NCBI GenBank assembly: GCA_900549335.1
Contig: UROJ01000007.1
Coordinates: forward strand, 1-16,868
Source of the DNA: an uncultured Collinsella sp.
GTDB taxonomy: Bacteria; Actinomycetota; Coriobacteriia; Coriobacteriales; Coriobacteriaceae
Length of the DNA: 16,868 nt
Direction of reading: 5' to 3'
In this document: positions 7,451 through 14,737 of the stretch, in pieces
Numbering within the stretch: position 1 is the stretch's first letter
Layout of the letters: each line of letters starts with the position of its first letter
Notes under the pieces: generated by a model
Told to the model about the DNA's origin: nothing
Databases searched by the model: none
What the model saw: only the letters and a program-made list of their open reading frames with translations
Program-made: the position numbers and the translations under genes

Positions 7451-7924
7451 CTAGAGTTTCAGTGCCATTCGGTTGGTGCCGGGTAGGGTGGCGAAGCCAA
7501 AATGAGCATAGAATGCTGCCGCCTCATCATCTACTGGATCGACAACCAAAGCTCGCGCTCCTGCCAAGGCAGAGATTTTCAAGGCGTTTTCGATGGCATC
7601 TTTAAGCAGTGATGCCCCAAGACCAAGCCCCTTGAACTTCTCATCGACCCCCATCATTCCAAGTAGCACTGCGGGAACTTGGGAGGGGGAGTTTCGCACG
7701 AACCATCCTCCATCAACATTTTCGCGAGCCACGGAGTGCGTGCACAACGTATAAAACCCAGCGACTGCGCCGTCGCAATACGATGCGTATATAACCGCTG
7801 ATCCTCTTCTTCGCGCCGAGGCTGATCTGTTTTTAGCCCATCCGTCTACAAGAGTATTTCCGCAGTGGAAAGCCTCGATGCCTTGGCCAACGGGGAGTTG
7901 AACGGGCTTGGTAAATGCGCTCAT
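7451..7924 (-). CDS. GNAT-family toxin (TacT-like)
   Basis: This 157-residue acetyltransferase fits the TacT class of toxins, which acetylate aminoacyl-tRNA and block translation. The acetyl-CoA loop is K98-GLG-LG103 after MMGVDEKF, and AFYAHFGF (137-144) holds the conserved tyrosine Y139 thought to be catalytic in the family. The early FHCGNTLVDGWA and GFYTL segments are also typical. The ATG at 7924 overlaps the antitoxin stop as ATGA, which implies translational coupling; a TTG two codons earlier is less likely. It is the downstream gene of a two-gene antitoxin-toxin operon. Family-level call is firm; the target tRNA is unknown. Confidence 0.9.
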   Translation of the reverse strand: MSAFTKPVQLPVGQGIEAFHCGNTLVDGWAKNRSASARRRGSAVIYASYCDGAVAGFYTLCTHSVARENVDGGWFVRNSPSQVPAVLLGMMGVDEKFKGLGLGASLLKDAIENALKISALAGARALVVDPVDDEAAAFYAHFGFATLPGTNRMALKL

Positions 7925-8187
7925 TCCCAAACCGCTTTACGGTCAAGCAGCGCTTTTGCGGCTTGGGGCATGGGGGAATCGAGCATTTCGCAAAATGCAT
8001 CGAAACCATCAGGAGAAAGATAGGTTGTTGACGCCTCGGCGATATCACGTGCGGAGCTCTCGTCAAGGTGAGCTGTGGCCCATTGGGTGAGAGTTTGGCC
8101 ACGTAAGGCCGCGGCGCGCTCGTAAGTAAGGCGTTGACGTTCGGTCAACCTTAGATCCATACGGCGTTGTTTCTCAATCGTTGGCAT
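7921..8187 (-). CDS. DUF1778 (TacA-like) antitoxin
   Basis: The 88-residue protein has an N-terminal ribbon-helix-helix region (RMDLRLTERQRLTYERAAAL) that binds operator DNA, and a C-terminal part (residues about 50-88) expected to wrap and neutralise the GNAT toxin. The DUF1778 family pairs almost always with such toxins. The start at 8187 is set by AAAGGAGG 8 nt upstream. Its stop overlaps the toxin start by four bases. A perfect palindrome inside its promoter is the likely autoregulatory site for the antitoxin-toxin complex. Confidence 0.92.
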   Translation of the reverse strand: MPTIEKQRRMDLRLTERQRLTYERAAALRGQTLTQWATAHLDESSARDIAEASTTYLSPDGFDAFCEMLDSPMPQAAKALLDRKAVWE

Positions 8188-8208
8188 AGCAAAAACCTCC
8201 TTTGCATA

Positions 8209-8237
8209 ATTGTACGGAATTATTCCGTACATAACAA
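8209..8237 (-). promoter_or_regulatory. Toxin-antitoxin promoter with embedded palindromic operator
   Basis: TTGTTA (8237-8232) and TACAAT (8214-8209) form a good sigma-70 promoter with 17-bp spacing. Palindrome arms TGTACGGAAT (8211-8220) and ATTCCGTACA (8222-8231) around one central base fill the spacer and overlap the -10. Binding would block RNA polymerase. Transcription would begin near 8201, so the Shine-Dalgarno AAAGGAGG (8203-8196) sits at the very 5' end of the message. Confidence 0.85.
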
Positions 8238-8290
8238 GACGCAGTATTATGTTCGCGTTGAAGGGGGTCGAAGGGAGGCGTGGTGGCTGG

Positions 8291-9292
8291 CTACTCAGCC
8301 GTTACGGTGATGTTCTCCCTGTGCTTGCGGATAACATCCCAGCTAAAATGCTCGACCAGCTGCTCGGCAGAGCGCGGCGTGGTGTCCGGCGCGATGCCCG
8401 TTTGTCCGGCGAGCCATCCCAGCAGCGCCTCGGGCGTGCCAAAGCGTGCGCGTAGCTCGCCCAGGTCCAGATCGCGGTCTCGCTTGGATAGGCGGCGGCC
8501 GTCCGGTGACATGAGCAGCGGGATGTGCGCGTAGTGCGGCGTGGGTAGTCCCAACAGGTGCTGCAGATAGATCTGGCGCGGCGTGGACCCCAGCAGGTCG
8601 CATCCGCGCACGATCTCGGTGACGCCCATGGCGGCGTCGTCGACCACCACGGCTAGCTGATAGGCAAAAACGCCGTCGCTGCGGCGGACCAAAAAGTCGC
8701 CGCACTCGGTGGCGAGCGCCTCGCATTGAGCCCCGTACGTGCGGTCCACGAATTCGATCACGTCTTCCGCGAGGTCATCTACGGTGGGCACGCGCAGGCG
8801 CGTGGCCGGAGCGCGCAGGGCACTGCGGCGGGCGATTTCTTCGGCAGAAAGGCCTCTGCAGGCGCCGCGGTAGATGGGCGTGCCGTCGCTGGCATGCGGC
8901 GCGCTCGCGGCGTGGAGCTCGGCGCGCGTGCAAAAGCAGGGATAGGTGAGGCCGGCGTCTTGTAGCTGGTGCAAGGCGCTCTCGTACAGGTCAAGGCGAT
9001 CGTGCTGGTAGTAGGGGCCTTCGTCCCACTCAAGCCCTAGCCAGGCCAGGTCGTCAACCAGTTGAGCGGCAAGTTCCGGGCGCTTGCAGCGATCGTCTAG
9101 GTCCTCGATGCGCAACACGATGCTGCCGCCCTGGCTGCGGGCCGAAAACCACGAGCACAGGCAGCTGAATACGTTGCCCAGGTGCATGCGGCCCGAGGGC
9201 GACGGGGCAAAACGGCCCACGACGGGGGTGGGCTCTGCCGTTGCCGGTGCGTCCGCGGAGTGTGTTGCTATGTTGCGTGTGTTGATATCCAT
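8291..9292 (-). CDS. gluQ: Glutamyl-queuosine tRNA(Asp) synthetase
   Basis: GluQRS activates glutamate and attaches it to queuosine at position 34 of tRNA(Asp). The 333-residue protein is a truncated glutamyl-tRNA synthetase without the anticodon-binding domain. Seen: RFAPSPSGRMHLGN (27-40) with the HIGH-equivalent, RIEDLDDR (61-68), zinc ligands C119, C121, Y141 and C145, and the KMSKS-equivalent RLSKR (267-271). The N-terminal ~22 residues are an unconserved Ala/Thr-rich extension. The ATG at 9292 is favoured because TATACT lies exactly 7 nt upstream, so the message is probably leaderless; no ribosome binding site is seen. The open frame extends to 9526 but reads through hairpin DNA there. 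Confidence 0.93.
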   Translation of the reverse strand: MDINTRNIATHSADAPATAEPTPVVGRFAPSPSGRMHLGNVFSCLCSWFSARSQGGSIVLRIEDLDDRCKRPELAAQLVDDLAWLGLEWDEGPYYQHDRLDLYESALHQLQDAGLTYPCFCTRAELHAASAPHASDGTPIYRGACRGLSAEEIARRSALRAPATRLRVPTVDDLAEDVIEFVDRTYGAQCEALATECGDFLVRRSDGVFAYQLAVVVDDAAMGVTEIVRGCDLLGSTPRQIYLQHLLGLPTPHYAHIPLLMSPDGRRLSKRDRDLDLGELRARFGTPEALLGWLAGQTGIAPDTTPRSAEQLVEHFSWDVIRKHRENITVTAE

Positions 9293-9299
9293 GCGGACG

Positions 9300-9305
9300 A
9301 GTATA
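9300..9305 (-). promoter_or_regulatory. -10 element of gluQ, predicted leaderless
   Basis: TATACT on the minus strand is followed by 7 nt and then the gluQ ATG, the normal distance to a transcription start. The -35 region is poor (GGTGCC at 17-bp spacing). Confidence 0.6.
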
Positions 9306-9375
9306 GCGCGGGAGGTGGGGGAGGCACCGACTCGACAGTTCGATCGCGCCCGCCAGCCCAACCCCTCAAACGACA

Positions 9376-9411
9376 GAAACCCCGGCAGCTCTTCGCAACT
9401 GCCGGGGTTTC
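9376..9411. terminator. Perfect hairpin, terminator-like in both directions
   Basis: GAAACCCCGGCAG (9376-9388) pairs perfectly with CTGCCGGGGTTTC (9399-9411) around a 10-nt loop. The A and T runs are short and inside the stem. It sits upstream of the gluQ promoter, with no gene immediately before it on either strand, so it may insulate gluQ from leftward read-through. Confidence 0.6.
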
Positions 9412-9747
9412 CGCGGAAAAGGGGGACATGATCCTCAAGCGAACGGCAAAGGGGCAAACCGTTTTCGCTCAACTGCTTTATGCCCCTCGCTCGCCGGCTT
9501 AATCGGCTCACGCCGCGCCCACACAAAGCCGCTACACCTGTGACGGAGCTATGAAGTGGTATCTATTGCCGGAGCGGGCTATGCCAAGGAGTGTCCCAGA
9601 TTGCCGGCAGATAAGGAACGTCCCCAGGTGCCGGCCGCGGGCGTGACTTTCGTCCCGTTTGATACTCCGCTGACCTAGATGTTCGTCACATGAACCCGCA
9701 AACGTGGGACAATGACGCTACTGGTATCACAGACAAAGGATGTGCCT

Positions 9748-11694
9748 ATGAACGCCCCCGTTGCCAAGACCTGTCGGCAGCGCTGCCCGTTTGCGCGATT
9801 TGCTTCCATTTGCGCGCTCATCGCGTGCGCGCTGCTGCTGCTACCCGCCGTTGCACGTGCCGACGGGTATTCCATGGCCCAAACCTACATCAGTGCCACG
9901 GTCGAGGCCGATGGATCGCTGACCGTTGTCGAGGGGCGCCAGTTTGATTTCGATGACGACATCAACGGCGTGTTTTGGGAGATTAATACGGGTACCAACC
10001 AGCAGGGTGGCACGGCGGGCGTTGACATGCTGAGTGTCGAGGAAGAGGACACCGCGTTTAACAAAGTCGATAGCGCGAACAAGGGCGATTCTGGTGTCTA
10101 CACGGTCGAGCAGGCCGGTGACGGCGTAAGGATTAAGGTGTTCAGCCCCCACGAGAGCGGCGACAGCGCGATCTATTACGTGAGCTACACCATGACCGGT
10201 GCGGTTATGAACTGGGCCGATACCGCCGAGCTCTACTGGAAGTTCGTGGGCGACGGCTGGTCTGCGGATTCCGACGATGTCGAGATGGAAGTGCGCTTCG
10301 CAAATGCCGCTGCCGGGACGGCGGCCGTCAAAGGCGATAACTTCCGCGCATGGGGCCACGGTCCGCTGACGGGCGACGTGTCGCTCGATGAGGACGAGCC
10401 CATGGTCACCTATACCATTCCCTGTGTGCATCAGGGCGAATTCGCCGAGGCACGCATCGCCTTCCCCAGCGACTGGGTGCCGCAGCTTGCCGCCTCGGGT
10501 GAAGAGCGCATGTCAACGATCCTGAGCGAAGAGAAGGAATGGGCCGACGAGGCCAACGCCCGCCGTGAGCACGCGCGTGCGGTTGCCAGCACGATTGCCG
10601 TGGTGTGTGTTGTTGTGGCGGTTGCCTATACCGGCGCGATCGTGATGCTCAAGCTGCACAGGCCCAAGCCCAAGCCGCTCTTCCAGGACGAGTACTTCCG
10701 CGATGTGCCCTCTGCCGACCATCCCGCGGTGCTTGCAGCTCTTATGAGCTGGAATGACGTGCCCGATCAGGCATATATCGCCACACTGATGAAGCTGACC
10801 GACGACCGCGTGATCAAGCTGGAAGAAGCGACCGAGACCAAGAAGAAGGGTCTGCTCCGTCGCGAAAAAGAGGAGCAGACGTATCGCATCACAGTGACCG
10901 ACGAGGCCTGGAAGGCTGCCAAGAAGGACGGCATCGATCGCGATGTGCTCAAGGTCTTCTTCGCCGGCGTTAAGCCCGATAAGGACGGAGTCCGTTCGCG
11001 CACGTTTAGCGAGCTGGAGGAGTACGCTAGCGAGCGCACCACATCTGTTGGCGACAAGCTCGAGGACTATCAGAGCACAGTTAAGGGCAAGCTGGAGGCG
11101 CGCGAGCTTATTGCTTCGGATGGCACTATCGCGATGGTGGCCGGCCTGGTTCTCGGCATCATCATTGTCTTTGGCATTCTGGGCTCTCTGTTCTATACCG
11201 ACTTTGCGGATGCCAACGTCGGTGCCGCTATGATCTCGATCCCCGTCACGATCGTGGGCTTTGTCCTGAGCTGCACCTTCCGCCGTTACACGCCGGAGGG
11301 CGCCGAGGTGGCGGCTCGCTGCAAGGCGCTTAAGCATTGGCTCGAGGACTTTACGCGCCTGAAGGAGGCCATCCCCAGCGATCTGATTCTGTGGAACAAG
11401 CTGCTGGTGATGGGCGTTGCCCTGGGCGTTTCGAAAGAAGTGCTGCGACAGCTGGCCGAGGCCGTGCCTGCGGACCTGCGCAACAGCGACGATTTCTACG
11501 ACAACTACCCCTGCTACTGGTGGTATTACCATCACTACGGCAACGAGTCTCCGCTCGATTCGTTCAACGATGTGTATCACGAGACCATCCGCGAGCTGGC
11601 TTCGAGTTCCGATAGCTCGAGCGGCGGCAGCGGCGGCGGCTTTTCCGGTGGCGGCGGTGGCGGCGTCGGCGGAGGCGGCGGCGGAACGTTCTAG
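9748..11694 (+). CDS. DUF2207 membrane protein with Gly-rich tail
   Basis: The 648-residue protein starts with a signal peptide (hydrophobic ICALIACALLLLPAVARA, likely cleaved after A38), followed by an extracellular beta-rich DUF2207 domain (about 40-250; DINGVFWEINTG is typical). Membrane segments are predicted at about 281-302, 460-483 and 491-511, with a cytoplasmic Lys/Glu-rich stretch between the first two. The tail from residue 619 is Ser/Gly, ending in almost pure glycine before TF. Such Gly-rich tails are common in this family. The function of DUF2207 proteins is unknown. The ATG at 9748 is favoured by AAAGGA 7 nt upstream; an ATG at 9712 would precede the basic n-region with unrelated residues. 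Confidence 0.9.
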   Translation: MNAPVAKTCRQRCPFARFASICALIACALLLLPAVARADGYSMAQTYISATVEADGSLTVVEGRQFDFDDDINGVFWEINTGTNQQGGTAGVDMLSVEEEDTAFNKVDSANKGDSGVYTVEQAGDGVRIKVFSPHESGDSAIYYVSYTMTGAVMNWADTAELYWKFVGDGWSADSDDVEMEVRFANAAAGTAAVKGDNFRAWGHGPLTGDVSLDEDEPMVTYTIPCVHQGEFAEARIAFPSDWVPQLAASGEERMSTILSEEKEWADEANARREHARAVASTIAVVCVVVAVAYTGAIVMLKLHRPKPKPLFQDEYFRDVPSADHPAVLAALMSWNDVPDQAYIATLMKLTDDRVIKLEEATETKKKGLLRREKEEQTYRITVTDEAWKAAKKDGIDRDVLKVFFAGVKPDKDGVRSRTFSELEEYASERTTSVGDKLEDYQSTVKGKLEARELIASDGTIAMVAGLVLGIIIVFGILGSLFYTDFADANVGAAMISIPVTIVGFVLSCTFRRYTPEGAEVAARCKALKHWLEDFTRLKEAIPSDLILWNKLLVMGVALGVSKEVLRQLAEAVPADLRNSDDFYDNYPCYWWYYHHYGNESPLDSFNDVYHETIRELASSSDSSSGGSGGGFSGGGGGGVGGGGGGTF

Positions 11695-11808
11695 CGAGCG
11701 CTTGCTTTGGGGTGGATCTTTCTGGGCGGTTGCCAGGGAAGATTCATCCCATTTTTTTGCATCGAAACGGGTCAAACTTTCCGCTGCGGACCTTCGCGCA
11801 AGGGGCAG

Positions 11809-12036
11809 TGGACAAAAAATGCCAAATATGAGTACTGTTGCTGCGTTGGTCACATATGTTTGCACATAATAATGGGTTCCTAATGAGAGCACTTCTCGTT
11901 AGGAGCCCATTTTATTGAACATTTGAGGAGCTACGTCAGCTCGTGCAGCTGGTCGTCATGCCTACAAGCATCAAAAATGCCCCAAGTTGCTGCTACTAAA
12001 AAGGTAGCAGTACTCATATTTGATGTTTTTTGACCA
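11809..12036. repeat. Inverted pair of 29-bp repeats around a terminator
   Basis: Copy one at 11809-11837 and the reverse complement of copy two at 12008-12036 agree at 25 of 29 positions; CAAATATGAGTACTG is identical in both. Translated in the same frame they give related peptides, GQKMPNMST and GQKTSNMST, so they look like remnants of one repeated unit. Dispersed copies elsewhere in the genome are likely but not testable here. Confidence 0.65.
11871..11911. terminator. Terminator after the DUF2207 gene
   Basis: An 18-bp stem forms between 11871-11888 and 11894-11911, with only two G-U type positions and a 5-nt loop. TTA follows on the plus strand and the stem itself ends in AAT/ATT, so it may stop transcription both ways. 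It lies 176 bp beyond the DUF2207 stop. Confidence 0.8.
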
Positions 12037-12105
12037 CAGCTATTTGCAGACCACCAAGGCTACTCATTGGGGACAGACTTAAATGACTAGGTATGGCTGC
12101 TGGGT

Positions 12106-12747
12106 TTAGGCTGTTAGGTCGAATTCGTAGAGATAGCTTTCGCGCGGCATGTCGTGGCGGCGCTCTTCGCGGTTGGCGCGGTGCGTGGCCGTGCGCTTAA
12201 AGCCGTGCAGCTCGTAGAACTTCCACGAGCAGTTGGAGTCGGTGTACAGGTGCGCCCTCGTCGCTCCAAGCGAGGACAGGTGCGAGACCGCGGCATCGAG
12301 CAGAACCGTGCCAACGCCCAGGCCATGGACATCGCGATCCACGGCAAGCAGCGTGACCTCGTTGTCGTGCGGCAACGGGCTGCTCTCGAGCAGGCGGTTG
12401 TTGGTTCGGATGGTTGCGCGCACAAAGGAAAGATACTCGGCGCAGGCATCGGGCTCCAGCTCACGCATCTGCGATAGCAGCGCGCGTTCGGTATCCATCC
12501 AATGCTCGTTGATAGTGACGCCGGAGCTCTGTCCTGCGCGTGCAAGTGCAATGCCGCGCGCCTCGCCGTCAATCACCGCAACCTGTGAAAACGTCGACGA
12601 CGAAAGGCAGTAGGCGAGGTCGCACGCGGCCTCAAGGCGGTTGTACTCATCGTTATCCGAATTGTTATGCCAAAGCTGCTGCAGAATCAGCGCGATGGCG
12701 TCGAAGTCTTCGGTATCAAACGGTCGGTAGAGAACCCGCGAGACCAT
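12106..12747 (-). CDS. GNAT family N-acetyltransferase
   Basis: This 213-residue protein has a C-terminal GNAT core: VTLLAVDRDVHGLGVG (131-146) contains the beta4 strand and acetyl-CoA pyrophosphate loop (H141-xx-G144-x-G146), then LLDAAVSHLSSLGATRAHL and FYELHGFKR (177-185). The N-terminal half is a diverged acceptor-binding region. It has none of the short toxin features of the GNAT gene at 7451 and no antitoxin beside it, so it is more likely a metabolic or detoxifying enzyme; substrate unknown. AAAGAGG lies just before the ATG. It is divergent from purH and convergent with the DUF2207 gene. Confidence 0.85.
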   Translation of the reverse strand: MVSRVLYRPFDTEDFDAIALILQQLWHNNSDNDEYNRLEAACDLAYCLSSSTFSQVAVIDGEARGIALARAGQSSGVTINEHWMDTERALLSQMRELEPDACAEYLSFVRATIRTNNRLLESSPLPHDNEVTLLAVDRDVHGLGVGTVLLDAAVSHLSSLGATRAHLYTDSNCSWKFYELHGFKRTATHRANREERRHDMPRESYLYEFDLTA

Positions 12748-13024
12748 GGTGCCTCTTTCTTTTGCGGATGCATATCGAGCACAGTTCTACCACGCCATTG
12801 GCATCTAATTATGGTGCCCCTGTGTTCCATGAACTCACCGTGCTCGGTGCTGTGCCCATCCCCTCCGCGTGCAAACTTTTTCTGCACATGCGCCCGTTGC
12901 GGGGTGCATCGATGCGCTCGATGCGCTACATTAAATCAGTATTTTCAATGCCGCTGCGCGAGCGCTGCAGATCGACGTATCACCGACTCACAGAGCACGG
13001 CGGCGTACCAGACAGGAGGACTGC

Positions 13025-14632
13025 ATGGGATCTGATGTGAAGATCGCACGCGCGTTGATCTCGGTTACCGATAAGACGGGCGTCGTCGATTTCGCACGGA
13101 CGCTGGTCGATGACTTTGGCGTCGAGATCATCTCTACGGGCGGCACGGCTCGTGCCATCGAGGACGCGGGCGTTCCCGTAACCCCCATCGAGGAGTTCAC
13201 GGGCTACCCCGAGATGATGGACGGCCGCGTTAAGACCCTGCACCCCAAGGTTCACGGCGCGCTGCTGGCCCGCCGCGATTCCGAGCAGCACATGCAGGAG
13301 GCCGCTCAGCACGGCATTAAGCTGATCGACCTGGTCGTCGTCAACCTGTACGAGTTCGAGAAGACCGTCGCCAACCCCGAGGTCACCTTCGCGGACGCCA
13401 TCGAGCACATCGACATCGGTGGCCCCTCCATGCTGCGTTCTGCCGCCAAGAACGCCACGAGCGTTACCGTCATTTCCGACCCGGCCGACTATGATGCCGT
13501 CCTAGCCGAGATGCACGAGACCGGTGGCTGCACCACGCTTTCCACCCGTCGTCGCCTGCAGGTGAAGGTCTACCAGACCACCGCTGCCTACGACACGGCT
13601 ATCTCCCGTTGGCTTGCCGTCCAGGCAAGCGACGTGGCGGACACCTCTGCCAAGCTCGAGATCTCGCTGGAGAAGGTCGACGACCTGCGCTATGGCGAGA
13701 ACCCGCAGCAGAAGGCCACGGTCTATCGCTTTGCCGAGGGTTGCGAGAACACCGCGAGCTCGCAGTTCCCGCTCGTGGGCTCCGAGCAGATCCAGGGCAA
13801 GCCGCTCAGCTACAACAACTATCTGGATGCCGATGCCGCTTGGAACCTGGTCCGCGAGTTCGACGAGCCGGCCTGCGTGATCCTCAAGCACCAGAACCCC
13901 TGCGGCTCCGCCGTTGCCGAGGACATCACGGCTGCCTACGACCGCGCCTTCGCCTGCGATCCCAAGAGTGCCTTTGGCGGCATCATCGCCTGCAACCGCG
14001 AGGTTCCCTATGAGCTGGTCGAGCACTTTGCCGATCAGAACAAGCAGTTCGTCGAGGTCATCATCGCCCCGAGCTACACTGCCGAGGCGCTCGAGCGCAT
14101 GGCCAAGCGCCCCAACCTGCGCGTGCTGGCCACCGGCGGCGTGGACCACGGCGCCCAGGTGGAGCTGCGCTCCATCGACGGCGGCATGCTGGTGCAGGAA
14201 GTCGACCACGTGACCGAGGATCCCGCGACCTTTACGTTCCCCACCGACCGCAAGCCCACCGACGCCGAGATGGCCGAGCTCGAGTTTGCCTGGAAGGTCT
14301 GCAAGGGCGTTAAGTCCAACGCTATCTTGGTTTCCAAGGGCAAGGCCGGCATTGGCATGGGCCCGGGTCAGCCTAACCGCGTTGACTCTGCGCTGCTTGC
14401 CTGCGAGCGCGCCGAGGACTTCTGCGAGCGCGAGGGCGTGGAGAAGGGCGGCTTTGCCTGTGCAAGCGACGCGTTCTTCCCGTTCCGCGACAACGTCGAC
14501 GTTCTTGCTGCACACGGCGTGACCTGCATCATCCAGCCCGGCGGCTCCAAGCGCGACGACGAGAGCATCCAGGCCTGCAATGAGCACAATATTGCTATGG
14601 TGTTTACGGGCGCTCGCCACTTCCGCCACTAA
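13025..14632 (+). CDS. purH: Bifunctional AICAR transformylase / IMP cyclohydrolase
   Basis: PurH catalyses the last two steps of de novo IMP synthesis: formylation of AICAR with 10-formyltetrahydrofolate and ring closure. The 535-residue length is normal. The N-terminal cyclohydrolase shows ISVTDKTG (12-19), STGG (37-40), DGRVKTLHPKVHGALLARR (66-84) and IDIGGPSMLRSAAKN (129-143). The transformylase domain shows LRYGENPQQ (221-229), catalytic K288-H289 in KHQNPCG, SDAFFPFRDNVD, and ends FTGARHFRH as expected. CAGGAGG lies 6 nt before the ATG. A long antisense frame (13502-14980) is a GC-rich shadow. The gene is monocistronic, with a terminator downstream. Confidence 0.97.
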   Translation: MGSDVKIARALISVTDKTGVVDFARTLVDDFGVEIISTGGTARAIEDAGVPVTPIEEFTGYPEMMDGRVKTLHPKVHGALLARRDSEQHMQEAAQHGIKLIDLVVVNLYEFEKTVANPEVTFADAIEHIDIGGPSMLRSAAKNATSVTVISDPADYDAVLAEMHETGGCTTLSTRRRLQVKVYQTTAAYDTAISRWLAVQASDVADTSAKLEISLEKVDDLRYGENPQQKATVYRFAEGCENTASSQFPLVGSEQIQGKPLSYNNYLDADAAWNLVREFDEPACVILKHQNPCGSAVAEDITAAYDRAFACDPKSAFGGIIACNREVPYELVEHFADQNKQFVEVIIAPSYTAEALERMAKRPNLRVLATGGVDHGAQVELRSIDGGMLVQEVDHVTEDPATFTFPTDRKPTDAEMAELEFAWKVCKGVKSNAILVSKGKAGIGMGPGQPNRVDSALLACERAEDFCEREGVEKGGFACASDAFFPFRDNVDVLAAHGVTCIIQPGGSKRDDESIQACNEHNIAMVFTGARHFRH

Positions 14633-14661
14633 GTTCCGCCTTGGGACAAAATAATCTCCGC

Positions 14662-14698
14662 AAAAGACGGCTGCTCCGTTTGGAGGGCCGTCTTTTTG
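14662..14698 (+). terminator. purH terminator
   Basis: AAAAGACGGC (14662-14671) pairs with GCCGTCTTTT (14687-14696), with an inner CTCC/GGAG stem and a terminal T-run. It overlaps the promoter of the next gene. Confidence 0.9.
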
Positions 14699-14705
14699 GT
14701 ATAAG
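14678..14705 (+). promoter_or_regulatory. Possible promoter of the gene after purH
   Basis: TTTGGA (14678-14683) and TATAAG (14700-14705) are 16 bp apart. The -35 lies inside the purH terminator hairpin. Transcription would start near 14712. Confidence 0.4.
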
Positions 14706-14737
14706 AGGACGGAATGACTAACACGAAAGGTATGACC

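Larger units (their letters stand above)
9293..9747. other. Divergent intergenic region with hairpins
   Basis: These 455 bases separate gluQ from the DUF2207 gene. They hold the gluQ -10 element, a perfect 13-bp hairpin at 9376-9411, and a weaker one pairing GCGAACGG (9439-9446) with CCGTTTTCGC (9459-9468). A weak promoter for the DUF2207 gene may use GTCACA (9685-9690) and GACAAT (9708-9713), 17 bp apart. No further gene was found. Confidence 0.5.
11695..12105. other. Intergenic region with inverted repeat copies
   Basis: These 411 bases between the convergent DUF2207 and GNAT genes contain a strong terminator (11871-11911) flanked by inverted copies of a 29-bp repeat. A 28-codon minus-strand frame begins MSTATFLVAATWG inside the right copy, but it has no ribosome binding site. 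No gene is called. Confidence 0.6.

Noticed and set aside
9293..9526. Upstream extension of the gluQ reading frame
   Set aside because: It reads through a perfect hairpin and the -10 element; family similarity begins after the ATG at 9292.
10513..11892. 459-codon minus-strand frame antisense to the DUF2207 gene
   Set aside because: GC-rich shadow of a well-supported gene; composition is Ala/Arg/His-rich with no recognisable domain.
12061..12090. GGGGACAGACTTAAATGAC-type motif, similar in style to the sequence near 9610-9640
   Set aside because: Too short and too diverged between the two places to call a repeat from this window alone.
12748..13024. Purine riboswitch or other leader control before purH
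   Set aside because: No recognisable aptamer core or terminator could be found in this stretch.
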